In this document: positions 54,372 through 62,886 of the stretch, one piece after another | Layout: every line of letters starts with the position of its first letter | Position numbering within the stretch: position 1 is the stretch's first letter | DNA from: an uncultured Bacteroidales bacterium | GTDB lineage: Bacteria > Bacteroidota > Bacteroidia > Bacteroidales > Paludibacteraceae | Direction of reading: 5' to 3' | Assembly (NCBI GenBank): GCA_900316995.1 | Contig: ONEZ01000002.1 | Location: 62,001 to 126,000 of the forward strand | Length of the DNA: 64,000 bases | Program-made: the position numbers and the translations under genes | Notes under the pieces: generated by a model | Database searches by the model: none | Told to the model about the DNA's origin: nothing | Seen by the model: the letters and a program-made list of their open reading frames with translations, nothing else

Positions 54372-54384
54372 CAGTTGGGAGTTG

Positions 54385-54422
54385 TCGTCATCCTGAGTGG
54401 CGTCAGCCCGAAGGATCTCATA
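54385..54422. repeat. GTCATCCTGAG-type intergenic element
   Basis: CGTCATCCTGAGTGGCGTCA followed by GCCCGAAGGATCTCATAA. Same left and right ends as at 8052; the middle is different. It follows AGTTGACAGTTGGGAGTTG from the heptamer family. Confidence 0.75.
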
Positions 54423-54494
54423 ATGATTGATTATACATTTATACATTCATCCATTAAATTGGATTTTTCAAACGAATATTTTCAATAAAATTTG

Positions 54495-54503
54495 TATCTT
54501 TGC
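54495..54503 (+). promoter_or_regulatory. Promoter -7 box of the small lipoprotein gene
   Basis: TATCTTTGC, a full match to TAnnTTTGC, 20 bp before the ATG at 54524. The presence of a strong box supports this short gene as real. Confidence 0.7.
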
Positions 54504-54523
54504 ACCGCAAAACAAACTTGAAT

Positions 54524-54652
54524 ATGAAAAAATTTTTCATCGCTGTGGCGTTGGCGGTAACAATGCTCATTATGTACAGCTGCCAGTCATCTTGCAATTG
54601 TGGCTACGCTCAAAGCGCCCCAACTGAAGTGCAAATAGAAACTAATTTGTAA
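54524..54652 (+). CDS. Small Cys-rich lipoprotein (42 residues)
   Basis: MKKFFIAVALAVTMLIMYSC is a complete lipoprotein signal with lipobox IMYSC (Cys20), followed by a mature part of 23 residues, with further Cys at 24 and 26 (QSSCNCGYAQ) and the end TEVQIETNL. It has its own promoter box and lies between rarA and gapA. I do not recognise a family. The signal peptide, promoter box and spacing argue for a real gene, but homology could not be tested. Confidence 0.6.
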   Translation: MKKFFIAVALAVTMLIMYSCQSSCNCGYAQSAPTEVQIETNL

Positions 54653-54722
54653 CATATTTGGATAAACTTAATTTTGTTAAAAAAAAAGTGCTCCAAATGT
54701 TGCAAATGCGGTTGAAAAGACA

Positions 54723-54731
54723 TAATTTTGC
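54723..54731 (+). promoter_or_regulatory. Promoter -7 box of gapA
   Basis: TAATTTTGC (TAnnTTTGC), with TTG at 54701-54703 as the -33 element, about 20 bp upstream. The leader is about 48 nt and A-rich before the ATG at 54785. Confidence 0.7.
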
Positions 54732-54772
54732 ACTCCGGAAACAACAAGATGATTTTCCAACATAATTTATAA

Positions 54773-55795
<1,023 letters not shown>

Positions 55796-55803
55796 TATTT
55801 CCC

Positions 55804-55831
55804 TAAGACGGTGTGTTAAAGCACCGTCTTA
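55804..55831. terminator. Hairpin after gapA
   Basis: Stem TAAGACGGTG with CACCGTCTTA (10 bp, loop TGTTAAAG). No T-run follows on the plus strand, so it might act as a processing or stability hairpin, or terminate weakly before the tRNA. Confidence 0.6.
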
Positions 55832-55837
55832 AAATAT

Positions 55838-55908
55838 TGCCCTATGGTGTAATGGTAGCACATCAGATTCTGGTTCTGCTTGTCTGGGTTCGAATCCTAG
55901 TGGGGCAA
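55838..55908 (+). tRNA. tRNA-Gln (anticodon CTG)
   Basis: 71 nt cloverleaf. Acceptor TGCCCTA with TGGGGCA (one T-G), D-arm GTGT/GCAC, anticodon stem TCAGA/TCTGC with one end mismatch, loop TTCTGGT with CTG at 34-36, T-arm CTGGG/CCTAG with loop TTCGAAT. CCA is not encoded. Reads CAG codons. Confidence 0.9.
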
Positions 55909-55917
55909 CAAGACGTT

Positions 55918-55953
55918 AAAATGCGTTAGCTTTTTTAGCAACGCATTTTTTTT
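55918..55953 (+). terminator. Terminator after tRNA-Gln
   Basis: Stem AAAATGCGTT with AACGCATTTT, loop AGCTTTTTTAGC, which has its own AGC/GC pairing, followed by a run of eight T (55946-55953). Confidence 0.88.
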
Positions 55954-56009
55954 GGGGGTTCTCCCGTGAGTAGATTTTGAGTATTATGAAATGATGAAAT
56001 AATAAGATT

Positions 56010-59000
56010 ATGAAGATTTCGTGCAAAAAGGTCCTGCTCCTTGGTTCCGGGGCATTAAAAATTGGACAAGCCGGAGAATTTGACTATTCCGGATCACAAG
56101 CCTTAAAGGCGATGAGAGAGGAAGGTATTGAAACAGTTCTCATCAATCCAAACATTGCAACAATTCAGACATCACAAGGCGTAGCGGACAGAGTCTATTT
56201 TCTTCCGGTTACGCCTTATTTCGTTGAAAGAGTCATTGAAAAGGAGCGTCCAGACGGAATCCTTCTTGCCTTTGGCGGTCAGACAGCGCTGAACTGCGGT
56301 ACTGCTCTTTACCAGACAGGTGTGCTTAAGAAGTACGGCGTACAGGTGCTTGGAACATCTGTTGAGGCCATTATGATCACTGAAGACCGTGACCTGTTTG
56401 TGAAGAAGCTGAATGAGATAGCAGTTAAGGTTCCTGTATCACAGGCTGTAGAGAGCATGGATGATGCAGTTGCCGTAGCTCACAGACTCGGATTCCCTGT
56501 AATGGTTCGTTCAGCTTACGCACTTGGCGGTCTTGGTTCTGGTGTATGCGCTAATGATAAAGAGTTCCATGACCTTTGCGAGAGCGCCCTTTCTTACTCA
56601 AAGCAGATACTTGTGGAGGAGAGCCTTAAGGGTTGGAAAGAGATTGAGTTTGAGGTGATTCGTGATGCCAATGACCACTGCTTCACAGTGGTTCCAATGG
56701 AGAATGTTGACCCGCTTGGCATTCACACAGGTGAAAGTATTGTGGTTGCGCCTATCATTTCTCTTTCACAGGAGCAGATTCATCTGCTTGAGGAGATAGC
56801 AAAGAAGGTTGTGCGCCATATTGGTATTGTGGGTGAGTGCAATATTCAGTATGCATTTAACGCTGAGACAAATGACTACCGTATAATTGAGATTAACGCC
56901 CGTCTGAGCCGTTCATCAGCGTTGGCTTCAAAGGCTTCAGGTTATCCTCTTGCATTTGTGGCTGCAAAACTTGCACTTGGCTACACTCTTGACCAGATAG
57001 GTGAGATGGGTACAAAAAACTCTGCATACGTGGCACCTTCAGTTGATTATATCATTGCAAAGATTCCACGTTGGGATTTGACCAAGTTTACAGGCGTAAG
57101 CCGTGAAATTGGCTCTTCAATGAAGTCTGTGGGTGAGATTATGGCAATAGGCAAGTCATTTGAGGAAATTATGCAGAAGGGTTTGCGTATGATAGGCCAG
57201 GGTATGCACGGTTTTGTGGGTAATCAGGATATGAAGTTTGATGACCTTGACCAGGCACTGTCACACCCAACTGACCTGCGTATATTTGCCATCGCAGACG
57301 CCTTTGAGAAGGGTTACACTGTTGATCAGATAGAGAAACTTACAAAAATAGACAAATGGTTCCTTGGCAAGCTTGAGAACATTGTAAAATACACCAAAGT
57401 TCTTAAGCAGTACAGCAAGATAGAGGATATACCTGCTGACGTTTTGAAAGAGGCCAAACGTCTTGGTTTCTCTGATTTCCAGATTGCACGTTACGTTGAA
57501 AATCCTAAAGGCAATATGGAGGCAGAGATGCTTCGTGTGCGTAAGCTCCGTCTTTCACAGAATATCAAGCCTACAGTACGCCGTATAAACACAGTGGCTT
57601 CTGAAAATCCAGAAAAGACCAACTATCTCTACATGACATACGGAAGTGATGACAATTACATTCCTAAAAAGTCAGATGCAGAGAGTGTTGTGGTTCTTGG
57701 CTCAGGTGCATACCGTATTGGTTCTTCTGTGGAGTTTGACTGGTGTAGCGTAAATGCGGTGCAAACAGCCCGTAAACTTGGCTATCAGTCTGTTATGATA
57801 AATTATAACCCTGAGACAGTATCCACAGACTATGATATGTGTGACCGTCTCTACTTTGACGAGCTCTCTTTTGAGCGTGTGCTTGATGTGCTTTCAATAG
57901 AGAATCCAAAGGGTGTTATAGTTTCCGTGGGTGGTCAGATACCTAATAACCTTGCCATGAAGCTCTACCGTCAGGGTGCTCCTATACTTGGAACGTCAGC
58001 TACAAGTATTGACAGGGCGGAGGATCGTAACAAGTTCTCTGAGATGCTTGACATGCTTGGAGTTGACCAGCCACGCTGGCGTGAGCTTACAAGTTTTGAG
58101 GATATAGATGAGTTTATAGAGGAGGTTGGATTCCCTGTGCTTATACGTCCAAGTTACGTACTATCAGGCGCAGCTATGAATGTATGCTACACCAAGGAGC
58201 AGGTTCAGCAGTTCCTTACACTTGCAGCCAAGGTTTCAAAAGACCATCCAGTGGTGGTTTCTTCATTCCTGCAGAACGCCAAAGAGATAGAGTTTGACGC
58301 TGTGGCAAAGGATGGAGAGATAGTGGAATACGCCATATCTGAGCACGTGGAGTTTGCTGGTGTTCACTCCGGCGATGCCACCCTTGTGTTCCCTGCACAG
58401 AAAATCTACTTTGAGACAATGCGTCGCATAAAGAAAGTTTCTAAGAAGATAGCAAAGGAACTTAACATTACAGGTCCGTTCAATATCCAGTATCTTGCCA
58501 AGAACAATGACATTAAGGTTATTGAGTGTAACCTGCGTGCTTCACGCTCATTCCCGTTTGTATCAAAGGTTATCAATCGTAACTTCATTGAGACTGCAAC
58601 TCGTATAATGTTAGGAGCTGACTATACCAAGCCGGATTCATCTGTATTTGATATTGAGCACATAGGTGTCAAGGCATCACAGTTCTCATTCGCACGTCTG
58701 CACAATGCAGACCCAATCCTTGGCGTTGACATGGCTTCAACAGGTGAGGTGGGCTGTATAGGTGACGACTTTAATGAGGCTCTGCTCAAATCACTTATCT
58801 CTGTAGGATTCAATATCCCAAAGAAGAGCATCATGGTATCTTCTGGTGAGGCTAAGAGCAAGGTAGAACTTCTTGAGCCTTGCAAAACTCTGCAGGCGAA
58901 CGGCTATGATATCTATGCTACAGAGGGTACTTGCAAATTCCTTGAGGAGAATGGCGTAAAGGCTACTGTGGTAGGCTGGCCAGATGAACCGTCTGAACTC

Positions 59001-59231
59001 CAGATTATGGATATGATGGCGGAGAAGCGCTTTGACCTTGTGATTAACATACCTAAGAACCATACAAAGCGTGAGCTTACAAACGGTTATAAGATACGTC
59101 GTGGCGCTATTGACCACAACATTCCTCTTATGACCAACGCACGCCTTGCAAGCGCCTTTATCCATGCATTCTGCTCAGTGAAGCCGGATGACATCCAAAT
59201 AAAGGACTGGGCGTCATATTTCAAGAACTAA
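56010..59231 (+). CDS. carB: Carbamoyl-phosphate synthase, large subunit
   Basis: 1073 residues, normal length. It has two ATP-grasp halves (first: LLLGSGALKIGQAGEFDYSG, AFGGQTALNCG; second: VVVLGSGAYRIGSSVEFDWC, VVSVGGQIPNNLAMKLY-like region) and a C-terminal MGS-like allosteric domain (about 940-1073). It makes carbamoyl phosphate from ammonia and bicarbonate for pyrimidine and arginine synthesis, with CarA supplying ammonia from glutamine. CarA is not adjacent; the upstream neighbour is a tRNA. A strong inverted repeat follows the stop. Confidence 0.96.
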   Translation: MKISCKKVLLLGSGALKIGQAGEFDYSGSQALKAMREEGIETVLINPNIATIQTSQGVADRVYFLPVTPYFVERVIEKERPDGILLAFGGQTALNCGTALYQTGVLKKYGVQVLGTSVEAIMITEDRDLFVKKLNEIAVKVPVSQAVESMDDAVAVAHRLGFPVMVRSAYALGGLGSGVCANDKEFHDLCESALSYSKQILVEESLKGWKEIEFEVIRDANDHCFTVVPMENVDPLGIHTGESIVVAPIISLSQEQIHLLEEIAKKVVRHIGIVGECNIQYAFNAETNDYRIIEINARLSRSSALASKASGYPLAFVAAKLALGYTLDQIGEMGTKNSAYVAPSVDYIIAKIPRWDLTKFTGVSREIGSSMKSVGEIMAIGKSFEEIMQKGLRMIGQGMHGFVGNQDMKFDDLDQALSHPTDLRIFAIADAFEKGYTVDQIEKLTKIDKWFLGKLENIVKYTKVLKQYSKIEDIPADVLKEAKRLGFSDFQIARYVENPKGNMEAEMLRVRKLRLSQNIKPTVRRINTVASENPEKTNYLYMTYGSDDNYIPKKSDAESVVVLGSGAYRIGSSVEFDWCSVNAVQTARKLGYQSVMINYNPETVSTDYDMCDRLYFDELSFERVLDVLSIENPKGVIVSVGGQIPNNLAMKLYRQGAPILGTSATSIDRAEDRNKFSEMLDMLGVDQPRWRELTSFEDIDEFIEEVGFPVLIRPSYVLSGAAMNVCYTKEQVQQFLTLAAKVSKDHPVVVSSFLQNAKEIEFDAVAKDGEIVEYAISEHVEFAGVHSGDATLVFPAQKIYFETMRRIKKVSKKIAKELNITGPFNIQYLAKNNDIKVIECNLRASRSFPFVSKVINRNFIETATRIMLGADYTKPDSSVFDIEHIGVKASQFSFARLHNADPILGVDMASTGEVGCIGDDFNEALLKSLISVGFNIPKKSIMVSSGEAKSKVELLEPCKTLQANGYDIYATEGTCKFLEENGVKATVVGWPDEPSELQIMDMMAEKRFDLVINIPKNHTKRELTNGYKIRRGAIDHNIPLMTNARLASAFIHAFCSVKPDDIQIKDWASYFKN

Positions 59232-59258
59232 CACCTCAGGATGACGAGGTGATGCACC

Positions 59259-59328
59259 ATATTGTGTACAAAATTACATTTTTAAGTGTTTTTAAGACTG
59301 TAAAAATTTGTACACAATATTTTTTTTA
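59259..59328 (+). terminator. Long hairpin and T-run after carB
   Basis: Arms ATATTGTGTACAAA (59259-59272) and TTTGTACACAATAT (59307-59320) pair perfectly over 14 bp, then TTACA/TGTAA inside. It is followed by seven or more T (59320-59327), which fits a rho-independent terminator. TTGTGTACAA is itself nearly symmetric, so a regulator site is possible too. Confidence 0.8.
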
Positions 59329-59329
59329 C

Positions 59330-59338
59330 TATCTTTGC
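59330..59338 (+). promoter_or_regulatory. Promoter -7 box of the gene at 59442
   Basis: TATCTTTGC (TAnnTTTGC), directly after the T-run of the carB hairpin. The 5' leader would be about 100 nt, unusually long for this window. Confidence 0.65.
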
Positions 59339-59441
59339 TCTATCTATTGTGCGATTATATTGATTTTTTTCACTCTATGTGTTAAACTTTGATCATAATA
59401 TGCGGTCAAATAAGCAGAATAAACCTTAAAGAAAACTATAT

Positions 59442-60440
59442 ATGAAAAAGTTTATCTACATTTTTATGGCTTTAGTGGCATTTCCCTTATTGTCTTATGC
59501 CGCTGCCGGTGATTTGGTAACCAAACCGGATAAAGCTTCCGCTAATGGCGAGGTCACCTTATGTTATACACCGCTCGCAAATGAGTCTTGGATGAAAACT
59601 CAGTCAGTTTACATTTATGTATGCCTTGAGTTTAATGACAATGGTGAGTGGGAGAAAGAGAAAGCTCCTTGGTCACAGTGCAATATGCCTATGTACAGAT
59701 GGGTGCTTCAGAAAGATGGAACTCTCACATACTCAATCTCTGACCTGAAGAGCTATTTTAAGCTCTCTGATTCTGAGTTAGAGATGGTTACTGGTCTGTT
59801 CGTTATTCTAAAGAATGATGAGTACCAGACTTCTGATAAGTATGTGAAGGTTTATACCAAGAAAAACAAGGCTGAAAAATTCACTGGTACTGTGACATTC
59901 TCTGTTACCGTTCCTGCTGGAACATCATCAGTGTATGTTACTGGTACATTTGGTCCGGAAGGCTCAGATGACTATTGGAAACACTGTGATCCAAAACATC
60001 AGTTAAAGAAAGTGTCTGACACCAAATTTGAGGGTACTATCACAAACGTACCGGCAGATCTTCAGTATCTGTATGTATGGGGTCCGCGTAATGACCAGTC
60101 TGAGTTCCGTCTTGGTCACCGTCCGCTTGGTGCAAGAAACAAGGTTAATGACATCGTGGAGTACTGGGGCGATATGACTCTTAACGTTATTGTTCCAAAA
60201 GGCACACGTGAGATGTTTGTTTCAGGTACGTTTAATAACTGGGGCTTTAGCCGTATGATGGATTCCGGTAATAATACTTGGACATTCCATGTGGCTCCTA
60301 ATATGCTTAAAGGTTCTGAAACTATAGAGTACAAGTACTACTATAAAAATGATAAGAGTGCTGTTGAACCTGGCAAGAACCATCGTGCTACATTTGAGGG
60401 TTTTTCAGTACAGTATGATGAGATAAAAACTTGGAGATAG
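59442..60440 (+). CDS. Secreted protein with two starch-binding-like beta domains
   Basis: 332 residues. Signal peptide (FIYIFMALVAFPLLSYA). The first 130 residues form a beta-rich domain I do not recognise (VTLCYTPLANESWMKTQSVY). Two later segments resemble CBM20/CBM48-type domains: SVTVPAGTSSVYVTGTFG at about 153-170 and LNVIVPKGTREMFVSGTFNN, followed by WGFSRM, at about 245-270. No catalytic domain is seen. It probably binds a polysaccharide outside the inner membrane. It is monocistronic, with its own promoter and terminator. Confidence 0.75.
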   Translation: MKKFIYIFMALVAFPLLSYAAAGDLVTKPDKASANGEVTLCYTPLANESWMKTQSVYIYVCLEFNDNGEWEKEKAPWSQCNMPMYRWVLQKDGTLTYSISDLKSYFKLSDSELEMVTGLFVILKNDEYQTSDKYVKVYTKKNKAEKFTGTVTFSVTVPAGTSSVYVTGTFGPEGSDDYWKHCDPKHQLKKVSDTKFEGTITNVPADLQYLYVWGPRNDQSEFRLGHRPLGARNKVNDIVEYWGDMTLNVIVPKGTREMFVSGTFNNWGFSRMMDSGNNTWTFHVAPNMLKGSETIEYKYYYKNDKSAVEPGKNHRATFEGFSVQYDEIKTWR

Positions 60441-60469
60441 AATATCACAAACGTTTCTAATGTTAAAAT

Positions 60470-60509
60470 ATTGCCTGCAAGATAAAATTTCTTGCAGGCA
60501 ATTTTTTTT
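60470..60509 (+). terminator. Terminator of the gene at 59442
   Basis: Stem ATTGCCTGCAAG with CTTGCAGGCAAT (12 bp), loop ATAAAATTT, followed by eight T. Confidence 0.93.
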
Positions 60510-60525
60510 ATTGTAATAATTTTGT

Positions 60526-60534
60526 TATATTTGT
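60526..60534 (+). promoter_or_regulatory. Promoter -7 box of the gene at 60606
   Basis: TATATTTGT (TAnnTTTGY), 71 bp before the ATG at 60606; a TTG lies at 60511. Confidence 0.6.
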
Positions 60535-60605
60535 GGTTGTAAAGTGGGGCGAGAACGTAGAAAACCTTAAAAATTATTATATAAACTTTTAAAACTTACT
60601 TTTTT

Positions 60606-61421
60606 ATGAAAAAATTTTTACTTCTTGCCGTAAGCATGTTGCTTACAAGTTCTCTCTTCGCAGCTGATCTCTATTTAAGAGGTGCGGTTACAAGTTGGGC
60701 TGCTCAGGATGCGTTCAAATTCACTACTACAGATGGGAAAATTTACACTCTTGAGAAAGAGTTTGACTTGTATGGTGAGTTTAAGTTTGCTGACGCTAGT
60801 TGGGGCGCAGACAATTACGGGTCTGCAGCAAATCCTGGTACTGTAGCTCTTGACACTGAGTTTGGCTTGTCTAATGGTTCTCTTACCAATTTTAATTGCG
60901 GTTCTAATACATTTTCTGTTAAAAAGATTGTTTTGGACATGGAGAATTTGACTGGTACTATTTATGGTTCATCTGGTGAACTTGTAATATCTTCTTGGAC
61001 TCTTGTTGGAGACGAAGCTCTTGTAGGTGTTGATTGGGATCCAGCAGCAACAGAGAATGATCTTGCTTTTGTAGGTGGCGTTTATCAGATTACCAAGACT
61101 GGTGTTACACTTGCTGCTGATGGCCTTTATCAGTATAAATTTGCTGCTAACCACGCTTGGGGTATTAAAGAATTCCCAGCTTCTGGTAATGAGGAACTTG
61201 TGGTTCCTTCAGATGGCGTTTATGATATTGTTTTTGCCCTTAATCCATCTACAGGAGAATATGGCGCAGATGCAAAACTTTCAACTGCGGCTGATGAGGC
61301 TCAGGCTAATGCTGCTGAGGTTGTAGGTATCTATAACATGATTGGTCAGCCAGTTTCTGCTCAGACTCCTGGTCTTAAAATCTTTGTATATTCAAACGGC
61401 ACCACAGAGAAGAAATACTAA
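60606..61421 (+). CDS. Secreted SusE/F-like protein with a degenerate C-terminal sorting-like tail
   Basis: 271 residues. Signal peptide (FLLLAVSMLLTSSLFA), then a beta domain (LYLRGAVTSWAAQDAFKFTT, YGEFKFADASWG) and a second one (SSWTLVGDEALVGVDWDPAA, LAADGLYQYKFAANHAWGIK) that resemble the starch-binding domains of SusE/SusF and pullulanase-associated modules. The last 30 residues (VVGIYNMIGQPVSAQTPGLK, IFVYSNGTTEKKY) resemble the start of a type A T9SS sorting domain, which usually has about 70 residues and ends in a basic strand. Codon use is of the highly expressed kind (GCT, GGT, CTT). Function unknown. Confidence 0.72.
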   Translation: MKKFLLLAVSMLLTSSLFAADLYLRGAVTSWAAQDAFKFTTTDGKIYTLEKEFDLYGEFKFADASWGADNYGSAANPGTVALDTEFGLSNGSLTNFNCGSNTFSVKKIVLDMENLTGTIYGSSGELVISSWTLVGDEALVGVDWDPAATENDLAFVGGVYQITKTGVTLAADGLYQYKFAANHAWGIKEFPASGNEELVVPSDGVYDIVFALNPSTGEYGADAKLSTAADEAQANAAEVVGIYNMIGQPVSAQTPGLKIFVYSNGTTEKKY

Positions 61422-61444
61422 TCTGATGTTTTCTTCAGATGTTC

Positions 61445-61474
61445 AAGGCGGTCTATAACAGACCGCCTTTTTTT
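61445..61474 (+). terminator. Terminator of the gene at 60606
   Basis: Stem AAGGCGGTCT with AGACCGCCTT (10 bp), loop ATAAC, followed by a T-run. Confidence 0.93.
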
Positions 61475-61538
61475 ATTGCTCGTCATGATTGTTTATATAT
61501 TTTATTAGTTAGTATTCTTGTTCTTCGTCAAAATTTAT

Positions 61539-61547
61539 TATCTTTGT
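61539..61547 (+). promoter_or_regulatory. Promoter -7 box of the kinase/peptidase operon
   Basis: TATCTTTGT (TAnnTTTGY) with TTG at 61519 as -33 candidate, 16 bp before the ATG at 61563. Confidence 0.65.
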
Positions 61548-61562
61548 TAATTGGATTTGTAA

Positions 61563-62414
61563 ATGATACAGTACTTCAAAATAGCTGATTTCCCGTTTGC
61601 GGTTTGCTCTGAGACTGACGTAACGAGTTTGCTCACAAACCTTTTACCTTTTGTGTGTGAAGGTGTGGATGAGCGACAACTACTTTTTACGCTAACTCTT
61701 GATGGTGCTGTAAATGAAAATCGTTCCGTTTTTTACCGTTCAGAGGAGTATGATTTTTCAATGGCCAAGGCTGATGGATTGTACAGCATTGAGTTTACTG
61801 ATGTTTCTGACGGAAGGAACTTTATAATGGAGTTTGACGGGGATTTCAGGAACTTTAGAACTAATATGTGTTCAAACAGTTTGTCTGGAGTGCTTGATAA
61901 TATGCTAATGCTTGCGTACACATTTGCATCTGCCGGATGCAATGCGCTACTTGTTCATGCATCGGTGGTGGTGGTGGAAGGCAAAGCCTATATGTTTTTG
62001 GGTAAGAGCGGTACAGGTAAGAGTACTCATGCCGGGCTATGGCTGAAATATATAGACGGAGCAGTACATCTTAATGATGACAATCCTGTGCTTAAATTCT
62101 CTGATGGCAAGGTTTATGCCTGCGGCTCAGCTTGGAGCGGTAAGGGTAGGATATATAAGAATGAGATGTATGAGGTGGGTGGAATTGTGAGGCTGGCACA
62201 AGCTCCGTATAATAGAATTGAGCGTCGCACTGGAGCCAAGGCGTTTGCACTGGTCTATACGTCGTGTTCAAAACTGCCTTGGAGTGAGCAATGTATGAAA
62301 AATGTATGCTCCACGCTTGGAAAAGTGGTAGGCGTGGCTCCTATTTATTATTTGGAATGTCTGCCAGACCGTGATGCGGCACTTCTCTCTTTTAATACAA
62401 TGAAACAGCTATGA
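61563..62414 (+). CDS. HPr-kinase-like P-loop protein
   Basis: 283 residues. P-loop GKSGTGKST at 147-155, preceded by LLVHASVVVVEGKAYMFL, the HprK C-terminal-domain pattern, followed by LNDDNPVL and GSAWSGKGRIYKNEMYEVGG. The N-terminal 125 residues are not recognised. HprK-like kinases of this short type occur in clusters with PqqD-like and S24/S26 peptidase genes, where they are thought to modify peptides. Its stop overlaps the peptidase gene (ATGA). No PqqD-like or precursor-peptide gene is visible next to it. Confidence 0.75.
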   Translation: MIQYFKIADFPFAVCSETDVTSLLTNLLPFVCEGVDERQLLFTLTLDGAVNENRSVFYRSEEYDFSMAKADGLYSIEFTDVSDGRNFIMEFDGDFRNFRTNMCSNSLSGVLDNMLMLAYTFASAGCNALLVHASVVVVEGKAYMFLGKSGTGKSTHAGLWLKYIDGAVHLNDDNPVLKFSDGKVYACGSAWSGKGRIYKNEMYEVGGIVRLAQAPYNRIERRTGAKAFALVYTSCSKLPWSEQCMKNVCSTLGKVVGVAPIYYLECLPDRDAALLSFNTMKQL

Positions 62415-62848
62415 TAGTTGCAAATGATATTCTTTTCTCTAACGTAAAGTCTGAAATTAAGGCTGGTAAAGAGGTGAAAATTACTGCCAAAGGGAATAGT
62501 ATGCTTCCGTTTATACGTACTGGCGATACGGTTGTGCTTGGCAAAGCGCACCGCCTGCGTACTGGCATGGTGGTTTTGGTGGAGCCTCAGGAGGGAGTGT
62601 ACATCTTGCATCGCATAGTGAAACTTGGGGAGAATGAAATGACCCTTTATGGCGACGGTAACCTTGGAATCAAGGAGGTGGTGCCTTACACAAGTGTGAT
62701 TGCGGTTGTTAAATCTGTGTGCAGAGGCTCAAAACAGATATTCTATGGTTCGCTAAATTGGAAAGTCAGAAATTTTTTATGGCCTAAAAATAAGTTTTTG
62801 AGAAAATATAGCCTCAAGATTTATAGAAAAACTCAGAAAAAACACTAA
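62411..62848 (+). CDS. S26B/S24-like signal peptidase-type protein
   Basis: 145 residues. Ser30 in GNSMLPFIRTGD matches the catalytic-serine box. His67 in YILHRIV stands where bacterial SPase I has Lys, as in SipW and ER Sec11 (Ser-His type). YGDGN (about residue 82) matches the GDN box. Unlike signal peptidases, it has no N-terminal membrane helix; the C-terminus is strongly basic (KNKFLRKYSLKIYRKTQKKH). It probably acts in the cytoplasm or at the membrane surface together with the HprK-like protein. Target unknown. Confidence 0.75.
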   Translation: MIVANDILFSNVKSEIKAGKEVKITAKGNSMLPFIRTGDTVVLGKAHRLRTGMVVLVEPQEGVYILHRIVKLGENEMTLYGDGNLGIKEVVPYTSVIAVVKSVCRGSKQIFYGSLNWKVRNFLWPKNKFLRKYSLKIYRKTQKKH

Positions 62849-62854
62849 ATTTGT
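62846..62854 (+). promoter_or_regulatory. Possible promoter -7 box of the ROK gene
   Basis: TAAATTTGT matches TAnnTTTGY and includes the stop of the peptidase gene. It lies 33 bp before the ATG at 62887. Confidence 0.45.
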
Positions 62855-62886
62855 GAATTGATATTAACCTTAAACAGTTTCTAATT

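Noticed and set aside
55804..55831. Full rho-independent terminator for gapA
   Set aside because: The stem is strong but no T-run follows, so it is listed with lower confidence as a hairpin.
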